Shown: piece by piece, positions 1 to 10,560 of the stretch | Position numbering within the stretch: position 1 is the stretch's first letter | How the letters are laid out: each line of letters begins with the position of its first letter | Notes under the pieces: model-generated | The model's database searches: none | Told to the model about the DNA's origin: nothing | What the model saw: only the letters and a program-made list of their open reading frames with translations | Assembly: GCA_022496805.1 (NCBI GenBank) | Contig: CM040106.1 | Span: 1,674,001 to 1,738,000, forward strand | Source: Pohlia nutans | Lineage: Eukaryota > Streptophyta > Bryopsida > Bryales > Mniaceae | Direction of reading: 5' to 3' | DNA: 64,000 nt | Program-made: the position numbers and the translations under genes

Positions 1-363
1 ATACATTTGTTATAGATATCATGGAGGAAGTTTGATCTGCACCATTATTGGCATGAGAAATTTGAGGTAAACCATTGGATATAAATGGTGGATGACATGT
101 ACCACATTTGAACATGTTGATGGCTAATTAAATTGGGACCCTAAATATTTGCTACGAATCTGAAAAATGCACGTGGAAGCTCAAGGGCCAATAACAAGCT
201 ACTGAAATTGACAGACGTCAAAAGGACACGCAACGAGAATCCCATCGAAGTTTTCAATGTTGCAAAAATTCTACCAATCCAAAGGCAGGGTATTATTAGA
301 ATCAACAATTTACACCCTCATGATTTTCCTTACCGTCTGTGAAGGGTAACAAAATTACTCTAC
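1..363. other. Unassigned sequence at left edge
   Basis: No gene or recognisable repeat is seen. Homology to Ty3/gypsy reverse transcriptase begins abruptly at about 364, so this stretch marks where the N-terminal part of the element A polyprotein (gag, protease, RT fingers) has been lost or replaced. Confidence 0.4.
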
Positions 364-1479
364 ATGAAGGTTTATTATTGGTCAGCGTTCATTACCGACT
401 GGGGAGTCTCTGTCTGGGTAGTAATGCCGTTCGGTTTGAAGAACGCTCCGCCAACGTACCAGCGACCAGTCAACCAAGCTTTCAAGGAATATCTCGGTGA
501 TTTCATGAAACTATTCCTCGACAACTTCAGCGTTTATAGTACTACCGAGACACACCTCGACAAACTCCGAAAGTGTTTCACCAAATGCCGTGAGTTTGGT
601 ATAAGTCTCAATCCCAAAAAATGTTGTTTATTAGTTCGCTTTGGTGTGATTCTTGGATATATCGTCTTCGCAAAGGGCAAATTCCCCGATCCAAAGAAAA
701 TCGAGGCTCTTGTCACAATGCCTTGCCCTCGAAACATCAAGGACATCCGAGTCTTCAATGGCCTAGCTCAATTCAACAGATGTTTGATCCGCGATTACGC
801 CCAAATTATGGCACCAATCACTTTGCTTAGAAGAAAAGAGGAACCATTTACTTGGACTATTGAATGTAACCAAGCATTTACCGAGGTAAAAAAGCGTTAT
901 GTCAACGCTCCTATCCTTATCGCAGTCAATTGGAAGCTTGAATTTCACATTCATACGGATGCTTGAGATATTGCAGTAGGAGCTATGCTGGCGCAGAACC
1001 CTACCGGGAAAATCGACCAGCCCATCGTCTACGCATCTCGGCTACTGAGCCACGCAGAGAAGAATTATACGACTACCGAGCGTGAAGCTTTAGCTATAGT
1101 ATACGCCATCAAAAAATTTTGGCACTACCTCCTTGGTAACGGGTTCGCGTTTTACGTAGACCACCTGGCATTGATGTATTTGGTGAACAAAACTCAAGTT
1201 TCCGGACGTATTGCTTGATGGTTACTATTGTTTTTAGAATTTGACTGCACCATCGTTTACAAACCGGGCAAGACCCATGGTATTGCCGACGCGCTTTCTC
1301 GGAACACGGTAGCCGAACTGGCCATCAGTATTACTGATGCCACGTCCGACGCCCAGCTACTCAGCATACAACTGAAGTGGCTAACCACCGTCCACGACTA
1401 CCTCAAAACCGAAACCTTCCCTGCCAACTGGAGTACCGAGCGTAAGAAAATGTTAGCCTACCAAGCCCTCCCATTTTAG
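364..1479 (+). pseudogene. Ty3/gypsy reverse transcriptase and RNase H (element A), broken
   Basis: Decayed pol core of an LTR retrotransposon; RT copies element RNA into DNA and RNase H removes the template. The RT palm/thumb is visible: MPFGLKNAPPTYQR near 424-470, then the active-site region reads KLFLDNFSVYS where gypsy elements normally carry a double Asp, so one catalytic Asp is Asn. RNase H follows (HTDA, then VGAMLAQNP, REALAIVYAIKKF, and the tail IADALSRNT). All three pieces (364, 985, 1228) are in one frame, split by stops at 964-966 (TGA), 1216-1218 (TGA) and 1477-1479 (TAG). The RT N-terminus is missing. Known from the family: RT-RNase H-integrase order is diagnostic of Ty3/gypsy. 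The copy is dead. Confidence 0.93.
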
Positions 1480-2364
1480 TTAGTCAATGGTACCTTGTAT
1501 CGGCAAAGCAAAAAAAAAATCTTTAGACAAGGTCATTTCCGGCGCACAAACCACATTGATTATCCATAAGCTTCACCACGGTAACTTGGGAGGACACTTT
1601 TCTACCGAGATTACCACTCGGAAAATCCTCGAAGCCGGTTACTAGTAGCCATCCTTGCATAAAGACGTTTTTGGATATTGTCGGCGTTGCGACGAATGTC
1701 AACACGTCGGAGGACTCAAGAAGGCCGTGACCGGTAAATTACTTACCACCTTACTGACCGAACCTTTTATGAAATGGGGACTGGATTTTGTAGGCCCCCT
1801 CAAACGCACAGTCGCAGGCAACCGGTACATCTTGGTGGCCACGGAATTCGCCACCAAATGGGTCAAAGCGGTTGCACTCCGCGACAACACCGCGAAAATT
1901 CCTGAATGACAACATCCTCACCCGTTTTGGATGCCCACTTCATTTCATGAGCGACCAAGGCGTACATTTCAACAAAAAGGTCATTTACGCCCTTATGGAG
2001 CACTTCCTACTGCGCAACACCACATCCACCACATACTACCCTCAAGGAAATGGCCAAGCCGAGTCCACCAACAAGGTGATTGTCCAATTCATTCAGAAAT
2101 TGGTCAATCATATACGAACGGACTAGGACCGACAGTTACCGACAGTCTTATTCGCCTACCGCACCGCTTTCAAGATCGGTACCGGCCATATACCATTTCA
2201 ACTTCAGGATGGCATTATCCCTTTCATGCCTACCGAAAACTTGGTACCGACCAAAACCACCCCTACGACCACTAACCTAGTCGGGTTCTTGCAGCACGCA
2301 CTGCCGATCAGGAGCGATTGGACGAATCTCAATACCGAGCTCTCAAGACTCAAGGGATATCGCA
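1480..2364 (+). pseudogene. Ty3/gypsy integrase (element A), frameshifted
   Basis: Integrase inserts the cDNA into the genome. The zinc-binding HHCC region is seen around 1567-1700 (HKLHHGNLGGHF, then YCRRCDECQ). The catalytic core follows with all three acidic residues visible: GLDFVGP near 1780, SDQGVHF near 1950, and GNGQAESTN near 2050. A run of ten A's near 1508-1518 coincides with a frame change, a second shift lies near 1905, and TAG stops occur near 1644 and 2124. It directly follows RNase H and runs into its C-terminal domain downstream. The same core end recurs in element B at 62060-62330. Clearly non-functional. Confidence 0.92.
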
Positions 2365-2960
2365 ATGGAACCGCGGTCAATGGGCAACACCACGGGCCCG
2401 ACACACCAGTTCCGACTAGGTGATCCAGTACTCTGGTACCTCAAAGGTGCTAACATACACCCCGGTAAGCTAAAGAATAAATGGTTTGGGCGTTACCGAG
2501 TTCAGTACCCAATACCTAACAATACGGTATTACTCGTCGCCGTTGAAAAATTTGATCCCGATCCGATTATAGTCAACATCAACAAGCTTAAACCATACCG
2601 ATTCCTCAATGACGACCAGCTCCTTCAAGCCGCCCGAACTACCCCAAATAAAAGAGCCATTCTCAACCAACTGGACAATCAAGACGCAACCGAGGACGAT
2701 GCAGAGGACGACGATGAGGTTACCAAGACTCCTATCTACATAAACTGCATCACCGTGGAAATTTTTCCTCAGTCGACTCGGGATACCGAGTCGCACCTTG
2801 GTACCAAATCAAAGTTATTTTCGACTCAACCTTCCTCACCGACTCGGCCACTGACCTCGGCAACCGACCCAACCACAGTATCACGGTCGCCACCAACGCT
2901 GCTGCTCGGACATACCGAACCGACCACCTCGGTATCACCGAAGCAAAAACCGTACCGAGC
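2365..2960 (+). pseudogene. Integrase C-terminal domain and acidic tail (element A)
   Basis: The frame open from 2365 carries the SH3-like end of a gypsy integrase (LGDPVLWYLKGANIHPGKLK, then WFGRYRV, then IIVNINKLKPYRF). An acidic linker (ATEDDAEDDDEV) follows, then a Thr/Ser/Pro-rich stretch rich in TACCGA-type hexamers. Element B repeats the block at 62440-62980. The open frame continues to 3507 without a change of frame, so the leader of the extra 3' ORF overlaps this frame. Confidence 0.85.
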
Positions 2961-2964
2961 ACCA

Positions 2965-3348
2965 GGTTCGGCAGTCCCCAACCCTAAGGCGCCGCCACCC
3001 TCCCAATCTAGTTCACACCCACCGACTCCTTCTCTCTTCACTTCACCGCCGTCTTCATTCATTTCCTTGTTCTCTTCTCCTCCTATTTATCCCCTTCTCA
3101 CCATGCCGTCTTCCGCCGCCACCGTTCTTTCTCCCTCTTGGTTAGCTCTCCGCCTCCGCCCTCCATCTCCGTCGCCTTCTATTCTTCCCCGGCCTCCATG
3201 GCCGGTAGCTACCGTTCGTTGCCACCGACACATTCGACCGAGGCGAATAGCGCGGATTCGAGTTCTTCCACCTTCTTGCTTGATAGCCGCTCCCTCTTCT
3301 ACCTTCCAAGAGAGAACGCGAGGAACTCTCCGTGTGCGTTTTTGCAGG
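2965..3348 (+). promoter_or_regulatory. Pyrimidine-rich leader between integrase and extra 3' ORF
   Basis: A CT-rich block contains a TATA-like CTATTTATCC near 3085. It ends in CGTGTGCGTTTTTGCAG, which looks like a splice acceptor and stops one base before the ATG at 3349. Element B has the same arrangement at about 63120-63414. Family knowledge: some plant LTR elements express a 3' ORF from a spliced or subgenomic RNA. That this leader does so is inference. Confidence 0.4.
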
Positions 3349-4340
3349 ATGATAGGTCAGAAGAAGACATCGGTAGACAGTCGGTGTGCAAACACTTCCC
3401 GCGGCAACCCGGTAACCAAAGAATGGAAGAAAATTAATCTCGTGCCACCCGCTCAACCACATGCTTGCTTGGAAAGAATTTGCCGCCACAAGTCCAACCG
3501 AACGTGAGTGGCTTCACCGAGTCGGCCTCGACGGCTTCGTCAACCTACCGTGGGGCCAAGAAATCCACAAAGACGTAGTGGAGAATTTCCCGAACACCGC
3601 GCACAGCATACCGCAGCAGTCGATCCTCGGCGAAGCGCTCGATAGGGGCTACATCATCACCCTGGCAGACATTGCCACCATTCTCTGATTACCGACCGCA
3701 CGACTACCGAGGTCAACCCCAGCCCGGATCCGGCCAAGTTCGAATACTAAAGCATTGGTACGGGGTCACATCCGCTCACTCACCGAGAAGGCACCGACGG
3801 GTATAGTGTTTCGCAAGGGCCGGTCGAGTTGCGGCCTCGGAAGTATGGCATGCTGCTGCAAGGTATCTACTTCAAAAGGAAGCAGACTTATACGTCCAAG
3901 CGGTGCCTCCACGAGATACTCACGATCGACGACCTCTCACTTACCGGTACCGCCACTTGGAACTGGGCCACCTTCATGCTTGGCCAGCTTCACAAAGAAC
4001 TCACCACCATCAAGGGAGGCACATCTCCATAGTGTTTCTCGGCCGAAATCTGGGACAGGCTTCTCCGAGGACTCGAAGCAACCGCCACCACGACTATACT
4101 GGCAGCACTTGTACCCGTACCGGACAGAACTCCACCCCTCCTCGGTACCACACCCGGGACTAGCACATCGGTACGAACCCGGTAAGCGGCGGTCATCACT
4201 GCCCCTCTTGAATTTCCCCGACCTAGGGATCTCGTCTCAACTCCGCAGTCGACACCTACCGACCCCCACTACATCCAAACGCAAGGCTCGTCCGGAGATT
4301 GCCGACGCCCTACAAGAATTCGGCAGGAATCTTTGACCCC
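3349..4340 (+). pseudogene. Extra 3' ORF of element A, N-terminal part (transposon-protein-like)
   Basis: A third gene lies between integrase and the 3' LTR, the position of env-like or extra ORFs in Athila/Tat-type gypsy elements. The start chosen is the ATG at 3349, matched by element B at 63415. Blocks seen: MIGQKKTSVDSR, then (frameshifted, near 3461) WKEFAATSPTE and GLDGFVNLPWGQEI, then ITLADIATIL, then, in another frame near 3829-4032, YGMLLQGIYFKRKQTYTSK and TWNWATFMLGQLHKEL. The pattern recalls the 'putative plant transposon protein' domains found in plant retroelements, but I cannot name the family firmly. At least two frameshifts and several stops. Not similar to a viral envelope as far as I can see. 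Confidence 0.6.
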
Positions 4341-4474
4341 GAACCGAGCATGGTGGCGGTTCCTCATCGTCGCACAGATCATCTCAGCGCACTTTCTCTC
4401 CACCAATTCCGTCACCGAATCGCGAATCCTCGGAAACCCCGGAGTTCATTGGAGAAAATTGCCCCAAGATCAGC

Positions 4475-5446
4475 ATGACTTTACGAACACAACCACTGTT
4501 TCTGCCATTCCAGACTCCAGGTATGCACACTACCGAAGTCACTCGTACTACCGGTGTTCAGGTATCCACGCAGATAGCACCCCCACTGACCTCGGTTACC
4601 CCACCAACTGAACGCGCCGACCCTTCGGATACTCTTCTCCACAGACTTCGGAACATAGTACAGAATGTATGTTTCCTCCGCCAAACAGCAGGGAACCTAT
4701 CTCAGGTATTCACTGAGGTCGAGACGCAAGTTCGGGAACTCACCATCTCTAACCCAACGGCTCATCAGCGCCAACTCGAAAGCGCCCAAACTTGGATTAC
4801 CGAGCTGGAGGGCCAACTTGACACCTTTTGAGCCGAAGCATGCCAGCACACTACCGATCTTGCTCGGATTCGGCAGGAACGTGAACATTACCGCCTCGAA
4901 GTGGACGCCTTTCTCAAGAAACTTCAAGCCCAAGACATCCTCTTAAGCGCCGTCACCACAGACCGGGAGCAGCTCAATACCGAGAAGGGCAAGAACAAGA
5001 TCACCATCGACTCACTACGACAGTCACTCCAGAACAAGTCGGCCCACGTTGAAGCACTGTCTACCGAGATGCAGAGCCTGGCTGCCGACTATACGACGCT
5101 GCACAGCCAGGAACAGAACATCGCCACGGCACTAGTCAACAACACCTACCGGATGCTCAACCAGTACCGACGGGCTTATCTGGATTTCACTCCTTGACCC
5201 GCATCCCCGGACTCTATCGACACCAACATTTTGCAATCCCCGGCAACGACAGACCACGGCCCCATCCAAGCTCCTCCATTACCTACCGAGGGCTCTGATT
5301 CATCCTTTCTGGAGCGCTCTATCAATGGCCGTGAACTGCTCAGCCCTACGGGATTTACGCAAGGTACTGCCATAATGCCTGATACCGAGACACCCCAGCA
5401 GACCTCGGCACAATACGCCCAATACCGAGGAGCCTACCGGGTCTGA
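4475..5446 (+). pseudogene. Extra 3' ORF of element A, coiled-coil C-terminal part
   Basis: Frames at 4475-4831 and 4901-5197 encode heptad-rich helices (LLHRLRNIVQNVCFLRQ, ITELEGQLDTF, then LKKLQAQDILLSAVTTDREQ and further Leu/Gln/Glu repeats), suggesting a coiled-coil oligomerisation segment. It is followed by a Pro/Ser/Thr-rich tail to about 5446. A TGA at 4829-4831 and a frameshift separate the halves. It continues the 3349 ORF. Function unknown; a structural or self-association role is inference. Confidence 0.55.
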
Positions 5447-5564
5447 TGACGATCCGCTCAAATTTCACCATACCATCGGTAGGCAACCCGGTCCCGCAGA
5501 ATAGAATCCCCCCGGTTGTACTTTTGTACCACATGTATTTTAACAAGTTCCAGGTGTGAACTTA

Positions 5565-5580
5565 GTTTAGAGGGTGATAG
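5565..5580 (+). other. Candidate polypurine tract of element A
   Basis: A short purine-rich stretch (AGAGGGTGATAG) abuts the first base of the LTR at 5581, where the plus-strand primer of an LTR retrotransposon is expected. Confidence 0.5.
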
Positions 5581-5992
5581 TGTTAACCGTAAATTAGGAG
5601 TTACCGGTAGGTCTACCGGTCTGAGTTTTACCCCGGTAATTTTCCAAGTTACCCCAGCAGGTAGATCTAGGAAACATTTTTTTACCGATCTGACCTAACT
5701 GTCAGATCTGATTGTACTGTGGTATAAAATCAAAAGAGCCCAACTCATTGGCATGCCACATTTTCCCAAATAACTGATTTCTTGCTTGAAGTATTCTCTT
5801 CTGATTTCATGCCTACCGAATAGCTTTCTCTCTGTACTTGTGTGTTTTGATCAATCTATCTTCCCTCGGTTTGTGATTACCAACCTAGTTCTGAGTGTTC
5901 CATGGCGAATTTTCTAAACTCCTTTCCCTCGGTAGCTACCAACCTCCTCCGGTACTGATTACTGAGTAGGTTCTTACAAGAAGGATCTACCA
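5581..5992 (+). mobile_element. 3' LTR of gypsy element A (412 bp)
   Basis: The LTR starts TGTTAACCGTAAATTAGGAG and ends GGATCTACCA, giving the usual TG...CA ends. It aligns along its length with 58674-59086, 6026-6708 (inverted) and 29740-30481. A TATA box (GGTATAAAAT) lies near 5721-5730. It is rich in TACCGA/TCGGTA words. No 5' partner is in the window because element A is truncated at about 364. Confidence 0.9.
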
Positions 5993-6025
5993 GCTATTTA
6001 ATTGGAGAATTTTGTTGAATTAACA

Positions 6026-6708
6026 TGGTAGTTCTCCTTTCTCAACAGGAGCGCTGTAGTTGACTACAAAGCTATAGGAGCGAGAAATTCAGAAAGAATA
6101 CAGAAAACAAAGACAATGAAACTCTACTCGGTAGTAGATTTGGGACTTCCGACTCTATTCGGTAGTAGATAGGGGACTTCTGAACTCACCTCGGTAGTAG
6201 ATAGGGGACTTCCGACTCTACTTGGTAGTAGATCTCGGACTTCAAAACTCACCTCGGTAGAAGATGGGGGACTTCCGACTCTACTTAGTAGTAGATCTAG
6301 GACTTCCGAACTCTACTCGATAGTAAATCCAAGACTTCCGGACTCTATTCGGTAGTAGATTTGAGATCTCAGCATTGCTCTTAAGCGAGAAAGGAAGACA
6401 AAGGAAAAAGGTTCTAATCGTAAATGTGGCAACAATAAGATAGAAGAGAGCTGAAAGTAGAAAAGAACACTGCAAAACACACAATGAAACAATATAACAC
6501 AATAGGAAATGGAAATGGGAAAAACAACGCTTGCCAAGAGGTTTCACTCTTCTGCTTTTATACATGTACAACCCGATCTGACTAATAATGATCAGATCGC
6601 TCAAAAAGTCATTTTAGATCTACTTTTGGAGGTAACTTGGAAAATTACCGAGCTAGTAAAAAAACATGTCGATAGTAACTACCGGAGGTAACTATTTTAC
6701 CGTTAACA
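6026..6708 (-). mobile_element. Inverted solo LTR of the same gypsy family (683 bp)
   Basis: Read on the minus strand it begins TGTTAACGGTAAAATAG (ending at 6708) and finishes CTACCA at 6026, aligning with the LTRs at 5581 and 58674. The TATA region (TATAAAAGCAGAAGAG) lies near 6545-6560. Flanks TAACA (6021-6025) and TAACC (6709-6713) form a near-perfect 5-bp target duplication, so this is a solo LTR. It exceeds its relatives by about 270 bp because of the tandem repeat at 6121-6375. It ends 33 bp from the end of element A's LTR in opposite orientation. Confidence 0.85.
6121..6375. repeat. 31-32 bp tandem repeat inside the solo LTR, about 8 copies
   Basis: Copies follow ACTCTACTCGGTAGTAGAT plus about 12 bases ending GGGACTTCCG, alternating 31 and 32 bp. 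It falls in the transcribed R/U5 side of the inverted LTR. The other LTR copies here lack it, so it arose by local expansion. Confidence 0.88.
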
Positions 6709-6724
6709 TAACCCTTCTAATTAG

Positions 6725-7110
6725 GATTTTTAGACTAGTGCACAAAAATTATAGCACACTCCCAAGTCCTTAAATGAACATTAACAAGCACTCAATTAAC
6801 CTCACAAGCGCTTGAACAATCCCCTTAGACACCAATTGCTCTAAAATTGGTTCAAATTGGTGAATAACCCTTTAATTAAAGCTTTGCGTTTGTGCACAAA
6901 AATTACAAAACATTCTAAATGCTCAAATGAAGCTATAACAAGCATTAATGCAAAGTCACAAGCACTTCACCAAACACCTTAGGCACCAAGTGCCATGAAA
7001 TTAGGTCAAATTGATGAACTAACTCTCTAAGTGGGGTTTTTGCACTTGTGCACAAAAATTACAGCACATTCTCCACGCACACTTTGATCCAAAAATTGCC
7101 TAAAAGTGCT
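6725..7110. repeat. About 155-160 bp tandem repeat, 2.5-3 degenerate copies
   Basis: The phrase GTGCACAAAAATTA recurs near 6737, 6892 and 7048. Each is followed by similar text (GCAC..TTCTCC, CAAGCACTT, CACCAA.TGC, ATTGGTCAAATTG). Seen directly. No coding potential. Confidence 0.65.
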
Positions 7111-7640
7111 TAGATTCCACCTCAATTTGCCTATAAATATCGAGTACTTGAAAATGGGCTAAAATTGAAGTAAAAAATGGTTAAGTGAGGTGAATTTGCA
7201 CCTACACCTAAAATTACAGCATTACTTCTAAACCTAAAATGGGCCAAAAATTGAATTAAAATGGCCCTATACAATAGAGAACCACTTCCAATGCTACAAC
7301 ACCTCAAATGAGAGTGGAAAACAACACAAGTTCCTCAGTCACAAAGAATTTTAATTTTTTTATCACCATTAACCTAATTTGGTAAGAGATGGTGATAAAA
7401 TTCCAGTGTAATTTCGGCAACGCTTCCACGCTATGTCACACACCGGAATTTTTGAATCCTAATCCTCACCACACCACTCACAATGCAACAACAAAGTTCA
7501 AACACCAACAATTGACAATAATTAGACAAAATTCATGACGAGCACACCACGGTTTTTTGGGCAACTAAAATCACCAATTTAAAGTAATAAGGTTTTCTCT
7601 ATCCTTCTAATGATCCTCAGGTTTAATTAATTCAATCAAA
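7110..7640. other. AT-rich spacer
   Basis: No gene, no convincing repeat. A short inverted pair, TTTTTATCACCATTAACC and GGTAAGAGATGGTGATAAA, at about 7356-7400 could form a hairpin with a stem of about 15 bp. Confidence 0.3.
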
Positions 7641-8490
7641 AGTTTAAAAAATTGGATTAAAAGGGTGAGAGAGGTCTACTTCCATAATATCACCACGTGC
7701 ACCCTTTATAATGTCACACGAGGGTAACAAGGTGCTTGGGCTTCCGATCGGTATCCACAGCCCCGATCCCCTACCGTTGGTTACAATTCCGCTCGTCGCG
7801 GCTGCTGTCACCTTTGATCGAATCCTACAGCGCCTTGCAGGTCTTCTCTGTGCCTGCACGCTGTGTACCCGCCTTGCTCGCTCATCTGGCGTCATCGCCG
7901 TTGAAGTCCGTGCTGTTGCCCTTGCCTGTGGAATTCTTGGCGTCCTGATGTTGTTGCAGATTCGCCGTGGCTGCTGGCTTCCGTCGTTGTGTAGTCACCC
8001 TCCGATGAGACCCCCGCCAAATCCGCTGCAATGCTTCCTGATCACGCCTTCCGAATTGCTCATTTGCTGGTGTTGCTTGGCCGTCGCTGCCGCCTTGACT
8101 GCTCTGCACTAGTTCGTTGCCGGCACCGCGCCTGCAACCATGGCCACTCCCTCACCTCTCTCCGAACCCTGATCTTCTGTTGCCTGGCGCTCGTGGTGAT
8201 CTTTCCGTCGCCTTGATTGTCTTTTTGCTGGTTCACCTTGACTCTTGTAGGGATCTCCGAATCATGCAGATGCTCTCTCTCTGCTTGAATTGCCCTGCTC
8301 TACACCGGTCCTCACTAACCACTAGTTCCCCTTCTTCCACAAAATTCTCAATTCCTGCAGATTCCGTCCTACCTTCTATCACAATCCAACTGCAAGAATT
8401 CTGGGGTCTCTCGGTTATTAAAATCTCTCCCAAAAAACGAGATCTGAATCTCCGTAGAGCTCCGCCTCCCTTTCCAATCTACTAAATTCT
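7640..8490. other. GC-rich island of unknown origin
   Basis: Base composition jumps above its surroundings and all frames are fairly open (133 aa on plus at 7711, 83 and 75 aa on minus at 7644 and 7882). None shows a recognisable domain. Plus-strand text around 8150-8180 (CACCTCTCTCCGAACCC) resembles plant gene leaders, so this may be a captured 5' gene end. No protein is called. Confidence 0.3.
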
Positions 8491-8516
8491 AGCACAGGAA
8501 GACCGGCAGGGCCTCA

Positions 8517-8587
8517 CCCCCCCCGGTCTGGCATGTGCTGGTGATTTTTTACCCCCCCCGGTCTGGCATGTGCTGGTGATTTTTTAC

Positions 8588-8620
<33 letters not shown>
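8517..8620. repeat. 35-bp repeat with growing C tract, ending in a 32-base poly-C run
   Basis: Two identical units consist of eight C's followed by GGTCTGGCATGTGCTGGTG and ATTTTTTA. A third begins with C's only, an uninterrupted 32-C run at 8589-8620, followed by a decayed unit (TGCATGTGGGGACAGGGGG). C-rich strand next to G-rich text can form i-motif/G-quadruplex structures. The run length may be inexact in the assembly. Confidence 0.85.
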
Positions 8621-9110
8621 TGCATGTGGGGACAGGGGGTATTCTGGATTGTGTGTATTTTATACCCGGGGGGGTACTCAGGCTTCATTTGCCCTTCGAG
8701 ATCCACCGCCCCACCGTCCGAGCTGGCAGGAGCGGCCCTGGAGGGAGACTTCATCCATTTTCTTTTCTGGGACCGCTTGGCAAGCGCTTTGAAGTGGGGC
8801 CTGAAGTTTCTAAGGCTCGTCGAAGTCACATGTCTTAACCTTTGAACGTCATGCACGTCATGCATTGGTTTTTCATTTATTTTTTTTGCATATCATTCCT
8901 TAAATTTTTTTGAGAATTTTCTATTTTACCTTTATAGTGTACACCAAAATGAAGCACAATATGTAATTTATTACGTTCATTGATCATATTAGGAGATTTT
9001 TTTTGCTTCAAAGTAGGTCAACAAAAATGCTCGTGAGACCATTGTTTGGTTTTTTGTTTTCAAAGTACATACATATGATATCGGCATACAATTTTAATTT
9101 ATACGATATT
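8621..9110. other. Short GC-rich block then AT-rich spacer
   Basis: Sequence from 8690 to 8840 is GC-rich and open on both strands (91 and 93 aa) but has no domain I recognise. From 8850 onward it is AT-rich with no feature. Confidence 0.3.
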
Positions 9111-9114
9111 TTAA

Positions 9115-9300
9115 TCCGTAAAGGACCAAGGATTCATAGTTTTGAAAAGACAAATTCAATTGATCATATAATGAAAAATATAATTCATATGAGACAAAAA
9201 TTTATATCCTCGGTATCATTGAAGAGCATTGTATCTATCCTGAGGTTGCATCGAGGTTCACTTCATATCAACATCAAAATACAATCAAAGTTTGTCAATG
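9115..9300 (-). repeat. Dispersed repeat R1, copy 1 (partner at 40215-40390)
   Basis: The minus strand reads GAGGATATAAATTTTTGTC, then AATTATATTTTTCATTATAT, then CTATGAATCCTTGG, closely matching the plus strand at 40285-40385. The open frame drawn through it (123 aa from 9003) has no homology that I recognise and is probably not a gene. Confidence 0.65.
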
Positions 9301-9374
9301 GTCTCCTTGATATAAAATTTGGTTTGATATGCATTATATTTTTGACATTTCATTGTCCGTTGGGAGGCATGTAG

Positions 9375-10197
9375 CCCAAAAGATCATGATGTTTCACTTT
9401 AATTTTTATAGTTGGGGCAATGAAAGATGAAATGATATTCGGTTTCAATCTCACTTGATGTGCACATTTGACAAAGTCTTGATTCTTTTATTGAATGATT
9501 GTACAGTACAAGCCACCAACTCATTGCAAATGTTTTGGTGCACATTGTGTGCAAAAAGTGCATTTTGTTTAAAAAGCTAACTTAGTTTAAAACCAATTTG
9601 AGCAATTATTCAATGAAAATTTAAGCAAACCACCTTCTAGATTTATGTACATATTAACCAAAATAAAATAAAATAAGATTGTTAAAATGATTTCTCTTAA
9701 ATATTTTAAGTATAAAAAGTCCAATTCTAATAACAATTTCACCGATTTGTGATCAGACTCTAAATGTAAATATAGTTCATATTTATTCATTCTATAATGT
9801 AAAATCTAAACATAATCTGACCTCCAATATTTCTTCTTCAGGCATATTCAAAAAATAAAGCCATCAAAAAATAATTTAAATCAGAGAAAGAATTAATTTC
9901 CATTAGAAATAACACATCTTAAATTCCAAAACGTTAATCAATTCAAAAGAAATTGAAAAAATTGGAAGATATTGTTTCACATATTTGAATTACATTTGAA
10001 AAAAAACTTATAGCTCAAAACTCCATCCACAACCTTATTTACGAATTGCATACTACAATTCAAACTCCGTTTTCAAAATTTTATTCAATATATTGTAGCA
10101 ACGTTTCTTTAAAGAAATAGTGTATTGGAGCAAAATTAAAAGGCCTCATTTAAGATTTCGAATAAATTCAACAATGTAATGAAACATTTGCAAGCAA
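9375..10197. other. AT-rich spacer, nothing recognised
   Basis: Low-complexity AT-rich DNA without a supported gene, tandem repeat or terminal repeats. Confidence 0.35.
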
Positions 10198-10200
10198 TTA

Positions 10201-10339
10201 GGGCCTCTTTACACTAGAGGCGAGAAGCCATGAGGAGAGAAACTTTAGCGAATGAGAAATTGGTTTTCTAGGTTTTTAGGCCTTCCATTGCCTGAAATTT
10301 CTATCCCCACGATTTCTTGCTTTTAGTATAAAGAGGCTT
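10201..10339. mobile_element. Harbinger/Tourist-like MITE (139 bp)
   Basis: Starts GGGCCTCTTTACACTAGA; its far end read in reverse complement is AAGCCTCTTTATACTAAA (14 of 18 matching). TTA flanks both sides (10198-10200 and 10340-10342), the target duplication typical of PIF/Harbinger. No coding capacity; it would need a transposase elsewhere. Confidence 0.7.
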
Positions 10340-10342
10340 TTA

Positions 10343-10560
10343 ACCCCTAAATGTTTTTACCCTTTTCAAATTTGGCAGTTCTCCAAAGATGTATTATAAA
10401 ATGCAACTAAACGGGATATTTTTAAGTTGATGAATAAATAAAAGCTGTACATTATGCATTTTAGATTCTATCCATACCGTTATGTCTGCGGTTGATATCA
10501 CCGGTATTTGTGTAATATTAAATTTCAAGCTAAAAATTTAACGTTCTTTTGTAATATGAT
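10343..10560 (+). repeat. Dispersed repeat R2, copy 1 (partner at 44590-44800)
   Basis: Shared with 44590-44800 in the same orientation: AATTTGGCAGTTCTCCAAAG, TATTATAAAATGCAACTAA, AAGTTGATGAATAAATAAAA, GTACATTATGCATTTTAGAT. It contains no open frame of note. The nature of the source element is unknown. Confidence 0.75.

Noticed and set aside
7711..8112. 133-aa hydrophobic protein in the GC-rich island
   Set aside because: All six frames are open because of composition; no start context, domain or neighbour supports it.
9003..9374. 123-aa protein gene
   Set aside because: The frame crosses dispersed repeat R1 antisense, shows no domain, and its partner copy at 40215 is not open.
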